From: G020348385 sp964580235
Lineage (GTDB): Bacteria; Acidobacteriota; Aminicenantia; Aminicenantales; Aminicenantaceae
Direction: 5' to 3'
Assembly: GCA_964580235.1 (NCBI GenBank)
Contig: CAZOJY010000100.1
Location: 1-13,556 of the forward strand
Length of the DNA: 13,556 bases
The notes under the pieces are model-generated. The model saw nothing but the letters and a program-made list of their open reading frames with translations, had not been told where the DNA came from and did no database searches. Every line of letters begins with the position of its first letter. Position 1 is the first letter of the stretch. The position numbers and the translations under genes were made by a program. Below, one piece after another: positions 1-7,595 of the stretch.

Positions 1-366
<366 letters not shown>

Positions 367-369
367 AAA

Positions 370-395
370 TATAAGAGTTCCGAAGAACTCTTATA
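370..395 (-). other. UUCG-capped hairpin next to mature 16S 5' end
   Basis: A perfect 11-bp inverted repeat flanks a 4-nt loop. On the rRNA strand it reads ATAAGAGTTC-TTCG-GAACTCTTAT with one more A-T pair outside. The closing C-G pair plus UUCG loop makes a C(UUCG)G tetraloop, one of the most stable RNA loops. It ends only about 4 nt before the inferred mature 16S 5' end, so it probably shapes leader folding or 5'-end processing. The structure is seen directly; the role is inferred. Confidence 0.7.
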
Positions 396-444
396 AACGT
401 TTCTCGTTGGCAAATTGGATCGATATATGGTCGCTCCGCTTTTT

Positions 445-457
445 GTTTCAAAGATCT
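445..457 (-). promoter_or_regulatory. boxA-like antitermination element in rRNA leader
   Basis: On the rRNA strand the sequence is AGATCTTTGAAAC, which resembles the boxA element bound by NusB/S10 in rRNA leaders (core CTTTRAAA). It lies just 3' of a hairpin at 460-481, matching the usual boxB-then-boxA order, and about 80 nt before the 16S 5' end. A match of this length could be chance; position and order support it. Confidence 0.5.
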
Positions 458-459
458 TA

Positions 460-481
460 CTCTTTCTATCCCGAGAAAGAG
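460..481 (-). other. rRNA leader hairpin (boxB-like position)
   Basis: A perfect 8-bp stem (CTCTTTCT / AGAAAGAG) encloses a 6-nt loop. It lies in the transcribed leader between the rRNA promoter and the boxA-like sequence, the position where boxB hairpins occur in rRNA leaders. It has no U-tract behind it, so it does not look like a terminator. Confidence 0.5.
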
Positions 482-545
482 GTGCGTCACAACAGCTTTG
501 AAATTGTAAATTCCAACCGTGACTGTCTTCCGAAGAAGCATTAAT

Positions 546-574
546 ATAATAGGTGTATTCGCCTGAAAAGTCAA
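546..574 (-). promoter_or_regulatory. Sigma-70-type promoter of the rRNA operon
   Basis: On the minus strand -35 is TTGACT (569-574), the spacer is exactly 17 bp, and -10 is TATTAT (546-551); both boxes match consensus at 5 of 6. Transcription should start near 539, giving a leader of about 170 nt before the 16S gene. The A-rich tract just upstream of -35 suits a strong rRNA promoter. Confidence 0.82.
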
Positions 575-619
575 GATTCTTTTTTTGTTTTTTTTTACTT
601 TTTAATTCTTTTTTTTTGA
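575..619 (-). promoter_or_regulatory. A-tract UP-like element upstream of the rRNA promoter
   Basis: The 45 bp upstream of the rRNA -35 box are almost only A and T. On the minus strand there are A-runs of 7 to 9 in phase with the promoter, typical of UP elements contacted by the RNA polymerase alpha C-terminal domain. The same stretch lies upstream of the divergent small gene at 675 and may also contribute to its promoter. Confidence 0.5.
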
Positions 620-664
620 ACAACTTAGGCAAGATTTGATTTTCATGGTAAAATGCAGGCAAAC

Positions 665-669
665 AGGAG
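665..669 (+). promoter_or_regulatory. Ribosome binding site fixing the start at 675
   Basis: AGGAG lies 5 nt before the ATG at 675. The in-frame ATG at 636 has no such site. A hydrophobic N-terminus begins exactly at 675, so 675 is chosen over 636. Confidence 0.7.
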
Positions 670-674
670 ATAAC

Positions 675-1013
675 ATGAAAGCAATAATCGCGATTTTGCT
701 TGTGGTTGTGTTGGGTTTTCTTGCCTACACCTATTTCACATCTCTTTCGGGAGAGGAAAAAATGGTGAAAGCCCTCGAGAAAGAATTCGAGCTGGCTGTG
801 GGAAATTTCCTCCGTGCAGTACGCACGATGGCCGGAACGGGCCTGGATACAACCTCCGATATCGACAATGCTGTTGTCAAAATCAAGAAAGTGAAAAAAG
901 AATTAGCTGCTCTAAAAATCCGCCTGGAGGAAGATTCCGCAAAAGAGCGGGCCGAAAAACTGGAAACAAGAATCGAGAAATTTGAGCGCAAAAACGATAT
1001 CGAGGAGTACTAG
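675..1013 (+). CDS. Small membrane-anchored coiled-coil protein, unknown function
   Basis: The 112-residue product is not recognised. Residues 1-21 are strongly hydrophobic (MKAIIAILLVVVLGFLAYTY), giving one N-terminal membrane anchor or uncleaved signal; no lipobox or clear cleavage site is seen. Residues 26-112 are highly charged, rich in K and E, and predicted helical. A break near residues 54-63 (GTGLDTTSD) separates two helices, the second with coiled-coil-like spacing. The body probably sits in the periplasm as a helical hairpin. It is divergent from the rRNA operon, sharing its A/T-rich upstream region, where a TAAAAT at 649-654 could be a -10 box without a clear -35. Its stop lies 9 bp from the stop of the convergent GWxTD gene. 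A real gene is likely given the strong ribosome site and protein-like composition. Confidence 0.75.
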   Translation: MKAIIAILLVVVLGFLAYTYFTSLSGEEKMVKALEKEFELAVGNFLRAVRTMAGTGLDTTSDIDNAVVKIKKVKKELAALKIRLEEDSAKERAEKLETRIEKFERKNDIEEY

Positions 1014-1022
1014 AGGACTCCG

Positions 1023-3101
1023 CTAATCTTGATTCTGGATTTCGGCAATTAATTTTTTCACGTTTTCCTGCTCTGGATTCAACCGGAGGGAGGCTTTCAA
1101 AATATCCAGGGCTTTGGATTTCTGTGCCGTCTTGTAGTAGCAGAAGCCGAGGGAATTGAGGAGCCGCGTATCGCTGTTGTACATCCTGTTTCCTTCCTCC
1201 ATCGAAACAATGGCCTGCATGTACATTCCCATTCCCAATTGCGCCTGGCCTTTTATCAAATAATAGTCAAACAGCAGCTCCTTATCCTGTTTGATATTTT
1301 CCACAAGCTCAAGAGCCTGTTTAAATTTTTTATTTTTCAACTCGAAAAAGGCATACTCCCGCACTCCTCGCGTGTAAGTTTTGTTCTGGCTGAAGGCCTT
1401 TGCAAAATTCTCCTCCGCCTTCTCGTTTTCCCCCAGCTTGTTATGCTGCTCAGCCAGCATATAATAAAATAAAAACTGATTCTGGAGAGAAAAAGGCTTC
1501 ATCCTGGCAATCGGATGAGAAACCGCCTCAGCCAGAGAAATAGCAAATTCCGCTTTTTTCACATCGATAAGTTTTCCCTCCCCATCGGTAAAACTCGCAG
1601 TCAGCTCATAATAATCAGGCGTTAATTCCTTGGCCGGGAAGGAAAAATCGACGCTCAAGATTTTTCGAAAAGGATAATTTTTCAACCGCAGCGTGTAGCT
1701 TTTTTCGACCGTGTTTTTCTCCCCAAGCCCTTTTACCAATATTTTGACCTCTGCCTCTTTCTGAAGATCTTCCGTCATATTGACGATGTTGAACAAAACT
1801 GCAATGTTCTCATGCCGGGAGAATATTTTTTTGGGATCATACAAAAGCTTTTTATCTCCTGTTTTAAAAGGCATGTGTTTATTCACATCGGAATCATAAA
1901 ACCTGTAGCCCAGAAACGGGCCGTTGATGTACGGCGAAACCGGTGCTTTGGGAACAACAATCGTCCGCTCATGGACGCTGAATTCCTTGCCCACAGAATT
2001 TGTCAACAGGATGTTCAGCAAGTATTTCCCATTGACCACCGGAAAAGAATCCTCGAGGGCGATCCCGTTTGCCCGGACTCTCTTCAGCTCATCAGGAGAA
2101 AAATAAAACGGGAACTGCCTGTCATACTGGAATATCGTGCTTTCTCCATCTTTGAGGCTGACATTGATCGTATAGTTGCAAAAATACTGATCATTCGGCT
2201 CGTAATAATCGATTGAGACCGAGGACGGCGCTATCGAAAAATGCAAAAAATTAATTCCGGTAACAGGGTCCTGAATGAAAGCAACGTCCGTGGAACACTC
2301 TATAAAATTCGTCAAATATTCTGTGCTGACAACTCCCCTCAAATTGAGAAAATTCGTGGAATAGGCGGGATTCACATCCTTCTTCGGAGACTCCAGGATA
2401 TCCGCCAGAATGATAGCGTTTCTAGGGGAAGGTTGAAAGCCGTAATTAAATTCCCCAGGTATCAAAGACAAAACCACCGGCGCAAGGCCAGGAGCAAGAT
2501 CCCGGATTTCATTATACAGACCCTCATAGTCAAAAGGATCCCTGTTTCGGCCCTCGATCATCAAAGCCGCAGGGCCGTCCGAAACCGGATCGTACAACCG
2601 GTAGGCTCCCACGTTGTTTGGCTGGAAAAATGTGAGAGAAAAGTGGTTGGGCAGTCCTTTTGAAACATCTCCATAATAGGACCATACCTCACAGGGATAC
2701 AACGCGATGTTCGACGGGTACCGGTCCTTGCTGATCGGCTCACCCAGTATGATATAAATCCTGCCCATATCGGTCATCCACCCCGGCTTGGAACTGCTGC
2801 GGGAAAACCATTTATCGGCGTACTGAAACCGCCGGATGTGTTCATTCTTATACTCGTTTTGTGGAGTGCCTGGAGTGGGGTCTCTCTGTTTCCAAAATGT
2901 CACAATAAAAGCGTCCCTCTCCCGGTCATCGGCCAGCTGCAGAAAAACATCCCGCTCCTCTTCATACATGATGTAGCGCGTCAGATTCAGCCAGTCGCGG
3001 TATCTCTGCGGGAGGTCTTTTTCTTTTAATTTTTGCTGTGCGGGAAGCAGAGAGACAAAAAGAAGCAAAATGAGTGCGATTACTGACGGTTTCATTCTCA
3101 T
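1023..3101 (-). CDS. GWxTD-domain protein with C-terminal TPRs, exported
   Basis: The 692-residue product starts with a signal peptide (residues 1-21, core VIALILLLFVSLLP, probable cut after PAQ). A GWxTD domain covers about residues 30-190: the signature GWMTD is at 107-111, followed by RIYIILGEP, and the region before it (RERDAFIVTFWKQRDP) is typical of the family. The middle (about 200-520) looks beta-rich, and residues 540-690 hold three to four TPR-like helical pairs. The GWxTD family is known from several bacterial phyla, including Aminicenantes, but its biochemical role is not established. The first ATG is preferred because AGGA lies about 8 nt upstream; a second ATG follows 6 nt later. 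The gene begins 34 bp after the stop of the upstream CarboxypepD_reg/TPR gene and is probably co-transcribed with it. No intrinsic terminator is visible at its end. Confidence 0.88.
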   Translation of the reverse strand: MRMKPSVIALILLLFVSLLPAQQKLKEKDLPQRYRDWLNLTRYIMYEEERDVFLQLADDRERDAFIVTFWKQRDPTPGTPQNEYKNEHIRRFQYADKWFSRSSSKPGWMTDMGRIYIILGEPISKDRYPSNIALYPCEVWSYYGDVSKGLPNHFSLTFFQPNNVGAYRLYDPVSDGPAALMIEGRNRDPFDYEGLYNEIRDLAPGLAPVVLSLIPGEFNYGFQPSPRNAIILADILESPKKDVNPAYSTNFLNLRGVVSTEYLTNFIECSTDVAFIQDPVTGINFLHFSIAPSSVSIDYYEPNDQYFCNYTINVSLKDGESTIFQYDRQFPFYFSPDELKRVRANGIALEDSFPVVNGKYLLNILLTNSVGKEFSVHERTIVVPKAPVSPYINGPFLGYRFYDSDVNKHMPFKTGDKKLLYDPKKIFSRHENIAVLFNIVNMTEDLQKEAEVKILVKGLGEKNTVEKSYTLRLKNYPFRKILSVDFSFPAKELTPDYYELTASFTDGEGKLIDVKKAEFAISLAEAVSHPIARMKPFSLQNQFLFYYMLAEQHNKLGENEKAEENFAKAFSQNKTYTRGVREYAFFELKNKKFKQALELVENIKQDKELLFDYYLIKGQAQLGMGMYMQAIVSMEEGNRMYNSDTRLLNSLGFCYYKTAQKSKALDILKASLRLNPEQENVKKLIAEIQNQD

Positions 3102-3135
3102 TTTCGTATCCTTTTTTAGAATGGCGCGAAGGGGA

Positions 3136-4056
3136 TTATTTCTTCTTCAAGTAATCGATAAATCCCTGGACCTGCGAAGATCTCTGGGAGTCCGGGTCAT
3201 GCTTGAGATAATTCTCGAATTCTGCCAGGGCTTCCGCGTTATTTCCCTTGGCCAGATAGGCGAGGCCCAGTTGATAGATGGCATCCAGAAAATCTTCCTG
3301 GATTTCCACGGCTCTTTTGTAATACTTCAAAGCCTCGTCAAACTTGGAATTGTTGTAGAAAATTGTCCCGACATTGTACAGCACTGTCTGGTCTTCGATT
3401 TTCTCGAATTCAATCTTATTGTACCATTCCATGGCCTTTCCGGAATCTCCTCGATTCATATAACAATTTCCGATCCCCATAAGGGCGTCCACATGCTCGG
3501 GTTCATGCTCCAAAACCTTCAGGTAGTTTTTTTCCGCTTCATCGTAGTTTTCCAGTTTGAAATAGCTGTGTCCGATATTCAAATGGACGATATAGGCATT
3601 CGGAAACTTCTCCAGAACGCCTTGGTATACAGGAATAGATTCTTCATATTTCCCTTCATTATATAGATCGATCCCCCTTTTGTATTCCTCCTTCATATCA
3701 TCTGTAACATAAAGTCCCTCGACTTTTTTCAGAGTCAATTCGATCGGCTTATTCTGCTGCCTGAAATCCAGAATTTTGGTGCTTATATTTCTGGGTGCGT
3801 ATCCCGGCAGTTCGAAATCGATGAACCACGTGCCGCCTTTGACTCCCATGGCGGCCCATTTCCCTTTTGCATCAGTTGTTGTCTCAAACCCAGACTGGGT
3901 CTTCACATAAAGGAGTTTGACAGCGACACCTTCGAGAGGATTGCCTTCCTCATCATATACAAATCCTACCTGCCTGCCCTGACCCGTCCAGTCCTGAGAA
4001 AACGCGAAGGCAGCTAAAATCACAATCATAAAGAGACCAATCATGTGCTTTCTCAT
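3136..4056 (-). CDS. Exported CarboxypepD_reg-like / TPR protein
   Basis: The 306-residue product has a signal peptide (residues 1-20, ending AFAFS, mature start at QDW). Residues 26-110 form a carboxypeptidase-regulatory-like beta-sandwich: QVGFVYDEEGNPLEGVAVKL, then TTTDAKGKWAAMGVKGGTW and PGYAP, the usual order in this fold. Residues 121-300 hold about five TPRs with the characteristic YNEGKYEESI, YFKLENYDEAEKNY and LGLAYLAKGNNAEAL patterns. It probably acts in the periplasm or at the outer membrane as a binding scaffold; no catalytic motif is seen. The start is supported by GGAGG 6 nt upstream. It is the first gene of a pair with the GWxTD gene and lies just past the terminator of the TonB-dependent receptor gene, so it needs its own promoter, tentatively at 4074-4082. 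The sandwich domain resembles the N-terminus of that receptor. Confidence 0.88.
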   Translation of the reverse strand: MRKHMIGLFMIVILAAFAFSQDWTGQGRQVGFVYDEEGNPLEGVAVKLLYVKTQSGFETTTDAKGKWAAMGVKGGTWFIDFELPGYAPRNISTKILDFRQQNKPIELTLKKVEGLYVTDDMKEEYKRGIDLYNEGKYEESIPVYQGVLEKFPNAYIVHLNIGHSYFKLENYDEAEKNYLKVLEHEPEHVDALMGIGNCYMNRGDSGKAMEWYNKIEFEKIEDQTVLYNVGTIFYNNSKFDEALKYYKRAVEIQEDFLDAIYQLGLAYLAKGNNAEALAEFENYLKHDPDSQRSSQVQGFIDYLKKK

Positions 4057-4073
4057 CCAAAACCTCCAGATTT

Positions 4074-4082
4074 ATTCTAGCA
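4074..4082 (-). promoter_or_regulatory. Possible extended -10 promoter for the CarboxypepD/TPR operon
   Basis: The minus strand reads TGCTAGAAT, an extended -10 (TGn plus TAGAAT, 5 of 6). No good -35 is present; the upstream position falls in the T-tract of the receptor terminator. The predicted start near 4067 would leave only an 11-nt leader with the Shine-Dalgarno at its very 5' end, so this call is tentative. Confidence 0.35.
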
Positions 4083-4093
4083 TGATGGGGAGC

Positions 4094-4134
4094 AAAAAAA
4101 AAGCCCCTTCCGCCTCAAAGCGGAAGGGGCTTTT
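4094..4134 (-). terminator. Intrinsic terminator of the TonB-dependent receptor gene
   Basis: An 11-bp perfect G/C-rich stem (GCCCCTTCCGC / GCGGAAGGGGC, 4103-4113 and 4120-4130) extends to 15 bp through AAAA/TTTT and has a 6-nt loop. On the minus strand a run of nine Ts follows at once (4102 down to 4094). It sits 26 bp after the receptor stop codon. On the plus strand only four Ts follow, so the minus strand is the working direction. Confidence 0.93.
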
Positions 4135-4159
4135 GAACTCGAACGTTAGAATTTTCTGC

Positions 4160-7100
4160 TTAGAACTGGAACCGCACTCCGAACCGGAAAATTCTGGGGT
4201 TCAACACTTCGTTGGGTTCTGCAGAACGTGTGTTTCTGGAAAAAGTTCCGTTGTGCAAATAAATCCTTCCGGGATTATCATCACGTTTTCTGTTCAGAAT
4301 GTTGTTGTTGAACACGTTGAAGGCATCGACCATCAGGTAGATACGGCCTGTGTCGCCGAGTCTCAGGATCTTTTCCAGCCTCATGTTCACATTCCAGAAG
4401 TTCGGCATCCTTGCCGTTCCTGCTTCGGCTCTCATCAGGGTAGCGCCTGTGGTGTACGGGCTGTAAATGGAAGAATCCATGTTGTAGTCACTCACACTGA
4501 TGTACTGGTCGAGGATGTGTCCCTGACGGGCATTGAACACGAAAGAGACGTTGAAATCATACGGAAGCTGGTACAGGCCCTGGGCCTTGAACATCCATTT
4601 GGAGAACACCCGCATGCCGGTCTTTCCGCTGGAGCCGCCAAGGGAGTAAGCATAGAGTTTGCCATCGGTCGCCCACTGGTTTGTAGGATTTAAAGGCCAA
4701 TCCGCACCCCAGTAGTTTGCCTGATCCTGATAAGTAAAGGATCCATTCAACATCCATCTGTTGGACAGTCTCTTGGTAAACCGGATCGAGAGGCCCCAAT
4801 AGATGTCATAATAGTCCTTGGGTGTGTTGGTGGCATACCATCCGTACACATCCTGCGTCCCGGCCTTCCAGACATAAAAAGGCCTGCCTGCGGCTTCGCC
4901 GAGTTCGACCGGCTGTCCCGTTTTCGGGTCCGTAAAAGAGCTGGGCACCTTATTCGGCGCTTCGATATAGTCGGACCTTTCGAGCAGCCGCCCGCCGAAC
5001 TCATCGGCATAGTCCCGGTTTGTCCACCACTGGTTGTACTTTCTCAAGGTGAAGTCGGCTCCGACCATGAAGTCGGTCATGACTTCTCTTTCTAGACTGG
5101 CAAGCAGTTCATAGGTCCTGTATCCGTGCCAGTTGGAATCGACATTGTACCACGGGGGAGTTTGGGCTGAGGGATCCTTGGGATCATAACCAGACCAGTT
5201 CAAGTTGTGCGATCTGTCCCATATAGATTGATCTGTGTCACCGAGAAATTTTCCATCATCACTGAAAACCCTGTAGGAGGGCCTGGCGGTTTGCGTGTAG
5301 TCGGCCCAGTAGAGCTCGTTGAAGTTTGCGACATCGTCGTTATTCATGTCATACCAGTAGAAGTTCATACCTCCGCCTGCACCGCCGTTCTGCCACATAT
5401 AGGCGGGCCAACTGGACATTCTGCTACCGTAGATAGCGCCGGAAAGTTTGGCGATCGTTTTGCCGTCCCCGGTGATATCATAGGTCAATGCCAATCTTGG
5501 AGAAAGGAACTCCCAGGGAACGGTATCCGCTCGTGCGACAGGGTCGATCTGAATTCCTGGAAAAATATTCAGAATCGCTTGATCCAGGCCGGACTGTAAA
5601 TGCTTCTGCTGAATCTCGTAGTAGTTTTCCCAATACAGCGCATCGGTGTCCTCTGTCAAGATTGTTTTCCGGTTATCGCCTTTGGTGTAACACTGCGAGC
5701 GGTCATACCGCAGTCCGAATTTGAGGGTCAGTCTGCCCCAGGTTGCGGTATCAGAAAGAAAACCACTCACCTGGTAGGATCCTTCCGGGCCGCCTTCCCA
5801 TGTGCCTCTGTAGAAGTAGAGCCTTCTCAGATCGATTCCGAAATCGTCGACCATGACATCCCGCGTACCGTTTCCATCCCAGTCGACAAGCGAGTAGTTG
5901 TAGTTGTAGTTGTACCGCATGTTGCCGGCACTGCCCGAAGTCCAGGTGTCGTACCTGTGAATCCACTCGAATCCCATTTTGAACTCGTGGGATGCTCCCA
6001 GCAGGTCGTCGTTGAAGTAGGTGCTGTGCAGCGTGATCTGCGTGTTCGGCCTCTGGGTCATGAACCAGCTGTAGTAGGTGTAAAGCCGGTTGGCGACATC
6101 GTAATGACGCAATTTCGTCAAATCCTCGTTGTCGGCCGGCCACAGACCGAATCCTGCGTCTGTGAACCCGTACTTTGCGGAAACAAAGAAACTGTCTCCG
6201 AACATGTGCTCATCCTGGATCTTGATGATCGGGCTTCCAAAATGATACTTGCCGTGCTGGTTTCTTCCTGCCGGATAGGTCGAGCCAGAACCTCTTCCGT
6301 ACTTTTTCTTGTCACCCGCATGGATGAACAGCTCTAATCTGTTCTCAGGGACGATCTGGATGTTGATCTTACCCGCCATGTTGACAAGCAGCGTGTCGTC
6401 TTTCGACCCGTTCATGACTCTTGTCTTTATATCCTGCGTTCCCCAAGAACCCCACCACCAAGCTCTATCTTTTAGGAAAGGTCCACCGACATTGAAACCG
6501 AAATCCTTGATGTCACGAATCTGGTTGTATCCGTAACCCGGAAATACTTTTTCGACTTCTTCAAAATCCGACCCGTGAGGCATGGCTTGAAAAGCAGACT
6601 CGGTGTAGTAAAAACGTCCCCCAAAGGTGATTCTGTTTTCTCCTCGGCGGGAGACAAAATTGATACCAACTCCTCCGGTCTGGGTTTCAACGTCCGCACC
6701 GCCGATTGTGACATTGACTTCTTCAAACACATCATAGTCATAGTATGTCGGTGACGCGCCGCTGGCAGCCGGGTCTGTGATGTTAACCCCGTCCATGGTC
6801 CACGTGTCGTTACTTCCACCTGCGCCCAAGGCGACAAAGCTAGCCTGCTGACCCGACTCGTTTCCTCCGACATTTTCCCTGTCCACTTGGAGAGAAGGAG
6901 TCATTTGAAGGATAACCCACGGGTCTCTGGCGCTGGGCAGAGATTGAAGTGTCTCGTAGTTCAGTGTCATTGAAAGCGTTGTCTTTTTTGTGTCAACGAC
7001 AGGAGAAACAGCCACAACTGTCACTTCTTCCTCTAAAGCTCCCATCTCCATCACAAGCTGCATCTCTGTGGTTTGTCCAACGACCACGATGACGCCGGTC

Positions 7101-7363
7101 TCGGTTTTTGTCTTGAATCCTTCAAGCTCACACTTCAAGGCATACCCAGTCGAGGGCGGAAGAGCCAGAAATCTGAAAGACCCTTCTGCTGTGGTGACTG
7201 CCTGCATAGGAGCACCGGCTGTGGCCAGCAACGTCACGGTCACACCGGGAATCGGATTTTGATCTGAATCAACAACCGTCCCGAGGATACGGCCTGTGCG
7301 CTGCTGTGCGACAAGAGGAGCAACGAGGAGAAACGCGAAAAGAATAACTAAAACTTTACGCAT
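4160..7363 (-). CDS. TonB-dependent receptor, Oar-like, with N-terminal CarboxypepD_reg domain
   Basis: The 1067-residue outer-membrane protein has a signal peptide (residues 1-20, ending VAQ). A carboxypeptidase-regulatory-like domain covers about 22-105 (GTVVDSDQNPIPGVTVTL ... LPPSTGYALKCELEGFKT). A plug-like domain covers about 115-245 (LQSLPSARDPWVIL, then TWTMDGVNITDP), followed by a large aromatic-rich beta-barrel. It ends in phenylalanine (RFGVRFQF), the usual outer-membrane assembly signal. No clear TonB box was identified. The family takes up large or scarce substrates with TonB energy; the substrate here is unknown. Two calcium-loop-like motifs lie in the barrel (residues 494-502 and 672-683), and (NY)n residues at 485-490 come from a hexanucleotide repeat. 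The ATG at 7363 is chosen over an in-frame GTG at 7438 because AGGAGG lies 7 nt upstream and the signal peptide starts there. A strong terminator follows. Confidence 0.93.
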   Translation of the reverse strand: MRKVLVILFAFLLVAPLVAQQRTGRILGTVVDSDQNPIPGVTVTLLATAGAPMQAVTTAEGSFRFLALPPSTGYALKCELEGFKTKTETGVIVVVGQTTEMQLVMEMGALEEEVTVVAVSPVVDTKKTTLSMTLNYETLQSLPSARDPWVILQMTPSLQVDRENVGGNESGQQASFVALGAGGSNDTWTMDGVNITDPAASGASPTYYDYDVFEEVNVTIGGADVETQTGGVGINFVSRRGENRITFGGRFYYTESAFQAMPHGSDFEEVEKVFPGYGYNQIRDIKDFGFNVGGPFLKDRAWWWGSWGTQDIKTRVMNGSKDDTLLVNMAGKINIQIVPENRLELFIHAGDKKKYGRGSGSTYPAGRNQHGKYHFGSPIIKIQDEHMFGDSFFVSAKYGFTDAGFGLWPADNEDLTKLRHYDVANRLYTYYSWFMTQRPNTQITLHSTYFNDDLLGASHEFKMGFEWIHRYDTWTSGSAGNMRYNYNYNYSLVDWDGNGTRDVMVDDFGIDLRRLYFYRGTWEGGPEGSYQVSGFLSDTATWGRLTLKFGLRYDRSQCYTKGDNRKTILTEDTDALYWENYYEIQQKHLQSGLDQAILNIFPGIQIDPVARADTVPWEFLSPRLALTYDITGDGKTIAKLSGAIYGSRMSSWPAYMWQNGGAGGGMNFYWYDMNNDDVANFNELYWADYTQTARPSYRVFSDDGKFLGDTDQSIWDRSHNLNWSGYDPKDPSAQTPPWYNVDSNWHGYRTYELLASLEREVMTDFMVGADFTLRKYNQWWTNRDYADEFGGRLLERSDYIEAPNKVPSSFTDPKTGQPVELGEAAGRPFYVWKAGTQDVYGWYATNTPKDYYDIYWGLSIRFTKRLSNRWMLNGSFTYQDQANYWGADWPLNPTNQWATDGKLYAYSLGGSSGKTGMRVFSKWMFKAQGLYQLPYDFNVSFVFNARQGHILDQYISVSDYNMDSSIYSPYTTGATLMRAEAGTARMPNFWNVNMRLEKILRLGDTGRIYLMVDAFNVFNNNILNRKRDDNPGRIYLHNGTFSRNTRSAEPNEVLNPRIFRFGVRFQF

Positions 7364-7370
7364 ATAAAAT

Positions 7371-7376
7371 CCTCCT
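7371..7376 (-). promoter_or_regulatory. Ribosome binding site fixing the receptor start at 7363
   Basis: The minus strand reads AGGAGG with a 7-nt spacer to ATG at 7363. It selects this start over the upstream in-frame GTG at 7438, whose extra 25 residues would merely translate the leader hairpins. The site directly abuts the hairpin at 7376-7402. Confidence 0.8.
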
Positions 7377-7402
7377 TTTTTTCCCTTTTTTTGGGAAAAA
7401 AA
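7376..7402 (-). other. Hairpin abutting the receptor ribosome binding site
   Basis: A perfect 10-bp inverted repeat (TTTTTTTCCC / GGGAAAAAAA) with a 7-nt homopolymeric loop lies directly against the Shine-Dalgarno of the receptor gene. Only three pairs are G-C, so stability is modest. It could influence ribosome access or mRNA decay, or be a by-product of A/T homopolymer runs. Confidence 0.5.
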
Positions 7403-7415
7403 TTTCCAAAAGCCC

Positions 7416-7437
7416 TGGAGCGAAAAATTTCGCTCCA
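7416..7437 (-). other. Second leader hairpin of the receptor gene
   Basis: TGGAGCGAA and TTCGCTCCA form a 9-bp perfect stem with a 4-nt A/T loop. It lies about 53 nt before the receptor start codon and has no U-run directly after it. A run of seven Ts follows only ~20 nt downstream, so it is not a clear terminator; a leader attenuator or stability element is possible. Confidence 0.5.
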
Positions 7438-7595
7438 CTAATAACCTGTTTTGTTAAAATTTCCCTATAAGCACCTCCTCCAAATGCATATTTTTCTATT
7501 CTCACTATTTCATTTAAAGCAATATTTATGCCATTTCCAATAATTGCTATTTCTCTTTATATCAGCAGCTTAGAAAAATTGATTTTTTTCAAATT

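Noticed and set aside
636..674. Upstream ATG start for the small membrane protein
   Set aside because: No ribosome site, and the extension would put charged residues before the membrane segment; the ATG at 675 has AGGAG.
1004..1021. Bidirectional terminator between the convergent genes
   Set aside because: Only a 5-bp stem with an 8-nt loop and no T-run on either side.
3070..3666. Plus-strand open frame of 198 codons opposite the CarboxypepD_reg/TPR gene
   Set aside because: Antisense shadow of a gene with clear signal peptide and TPRs; hydrophobic runs reflect the complement of charged codons.
4043..4693. Plus-strand open frame of 216 codons across the receptor terminator
   Set aside because: It would be translated through a strong terminator hairpin and the antisense of conserved receptor strands; no motif.
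5600..6337. Long plus-strand open frame (245 codons) inside the receptor gene
   Set aside because: It is antisense to a well-supported coding sequence, has no ribosome site or recognisable domain, and its open state follows from the codon use of the opposite strand.
7364..7438. Upstream in-frame GTG start extending the receptor by 25 residues
   Set aside because: The extension only translates leader hairpins, hides the signal peptide and lacks a good ribosome site; the ATG at 7363 has AGGAGG at 7 nt.
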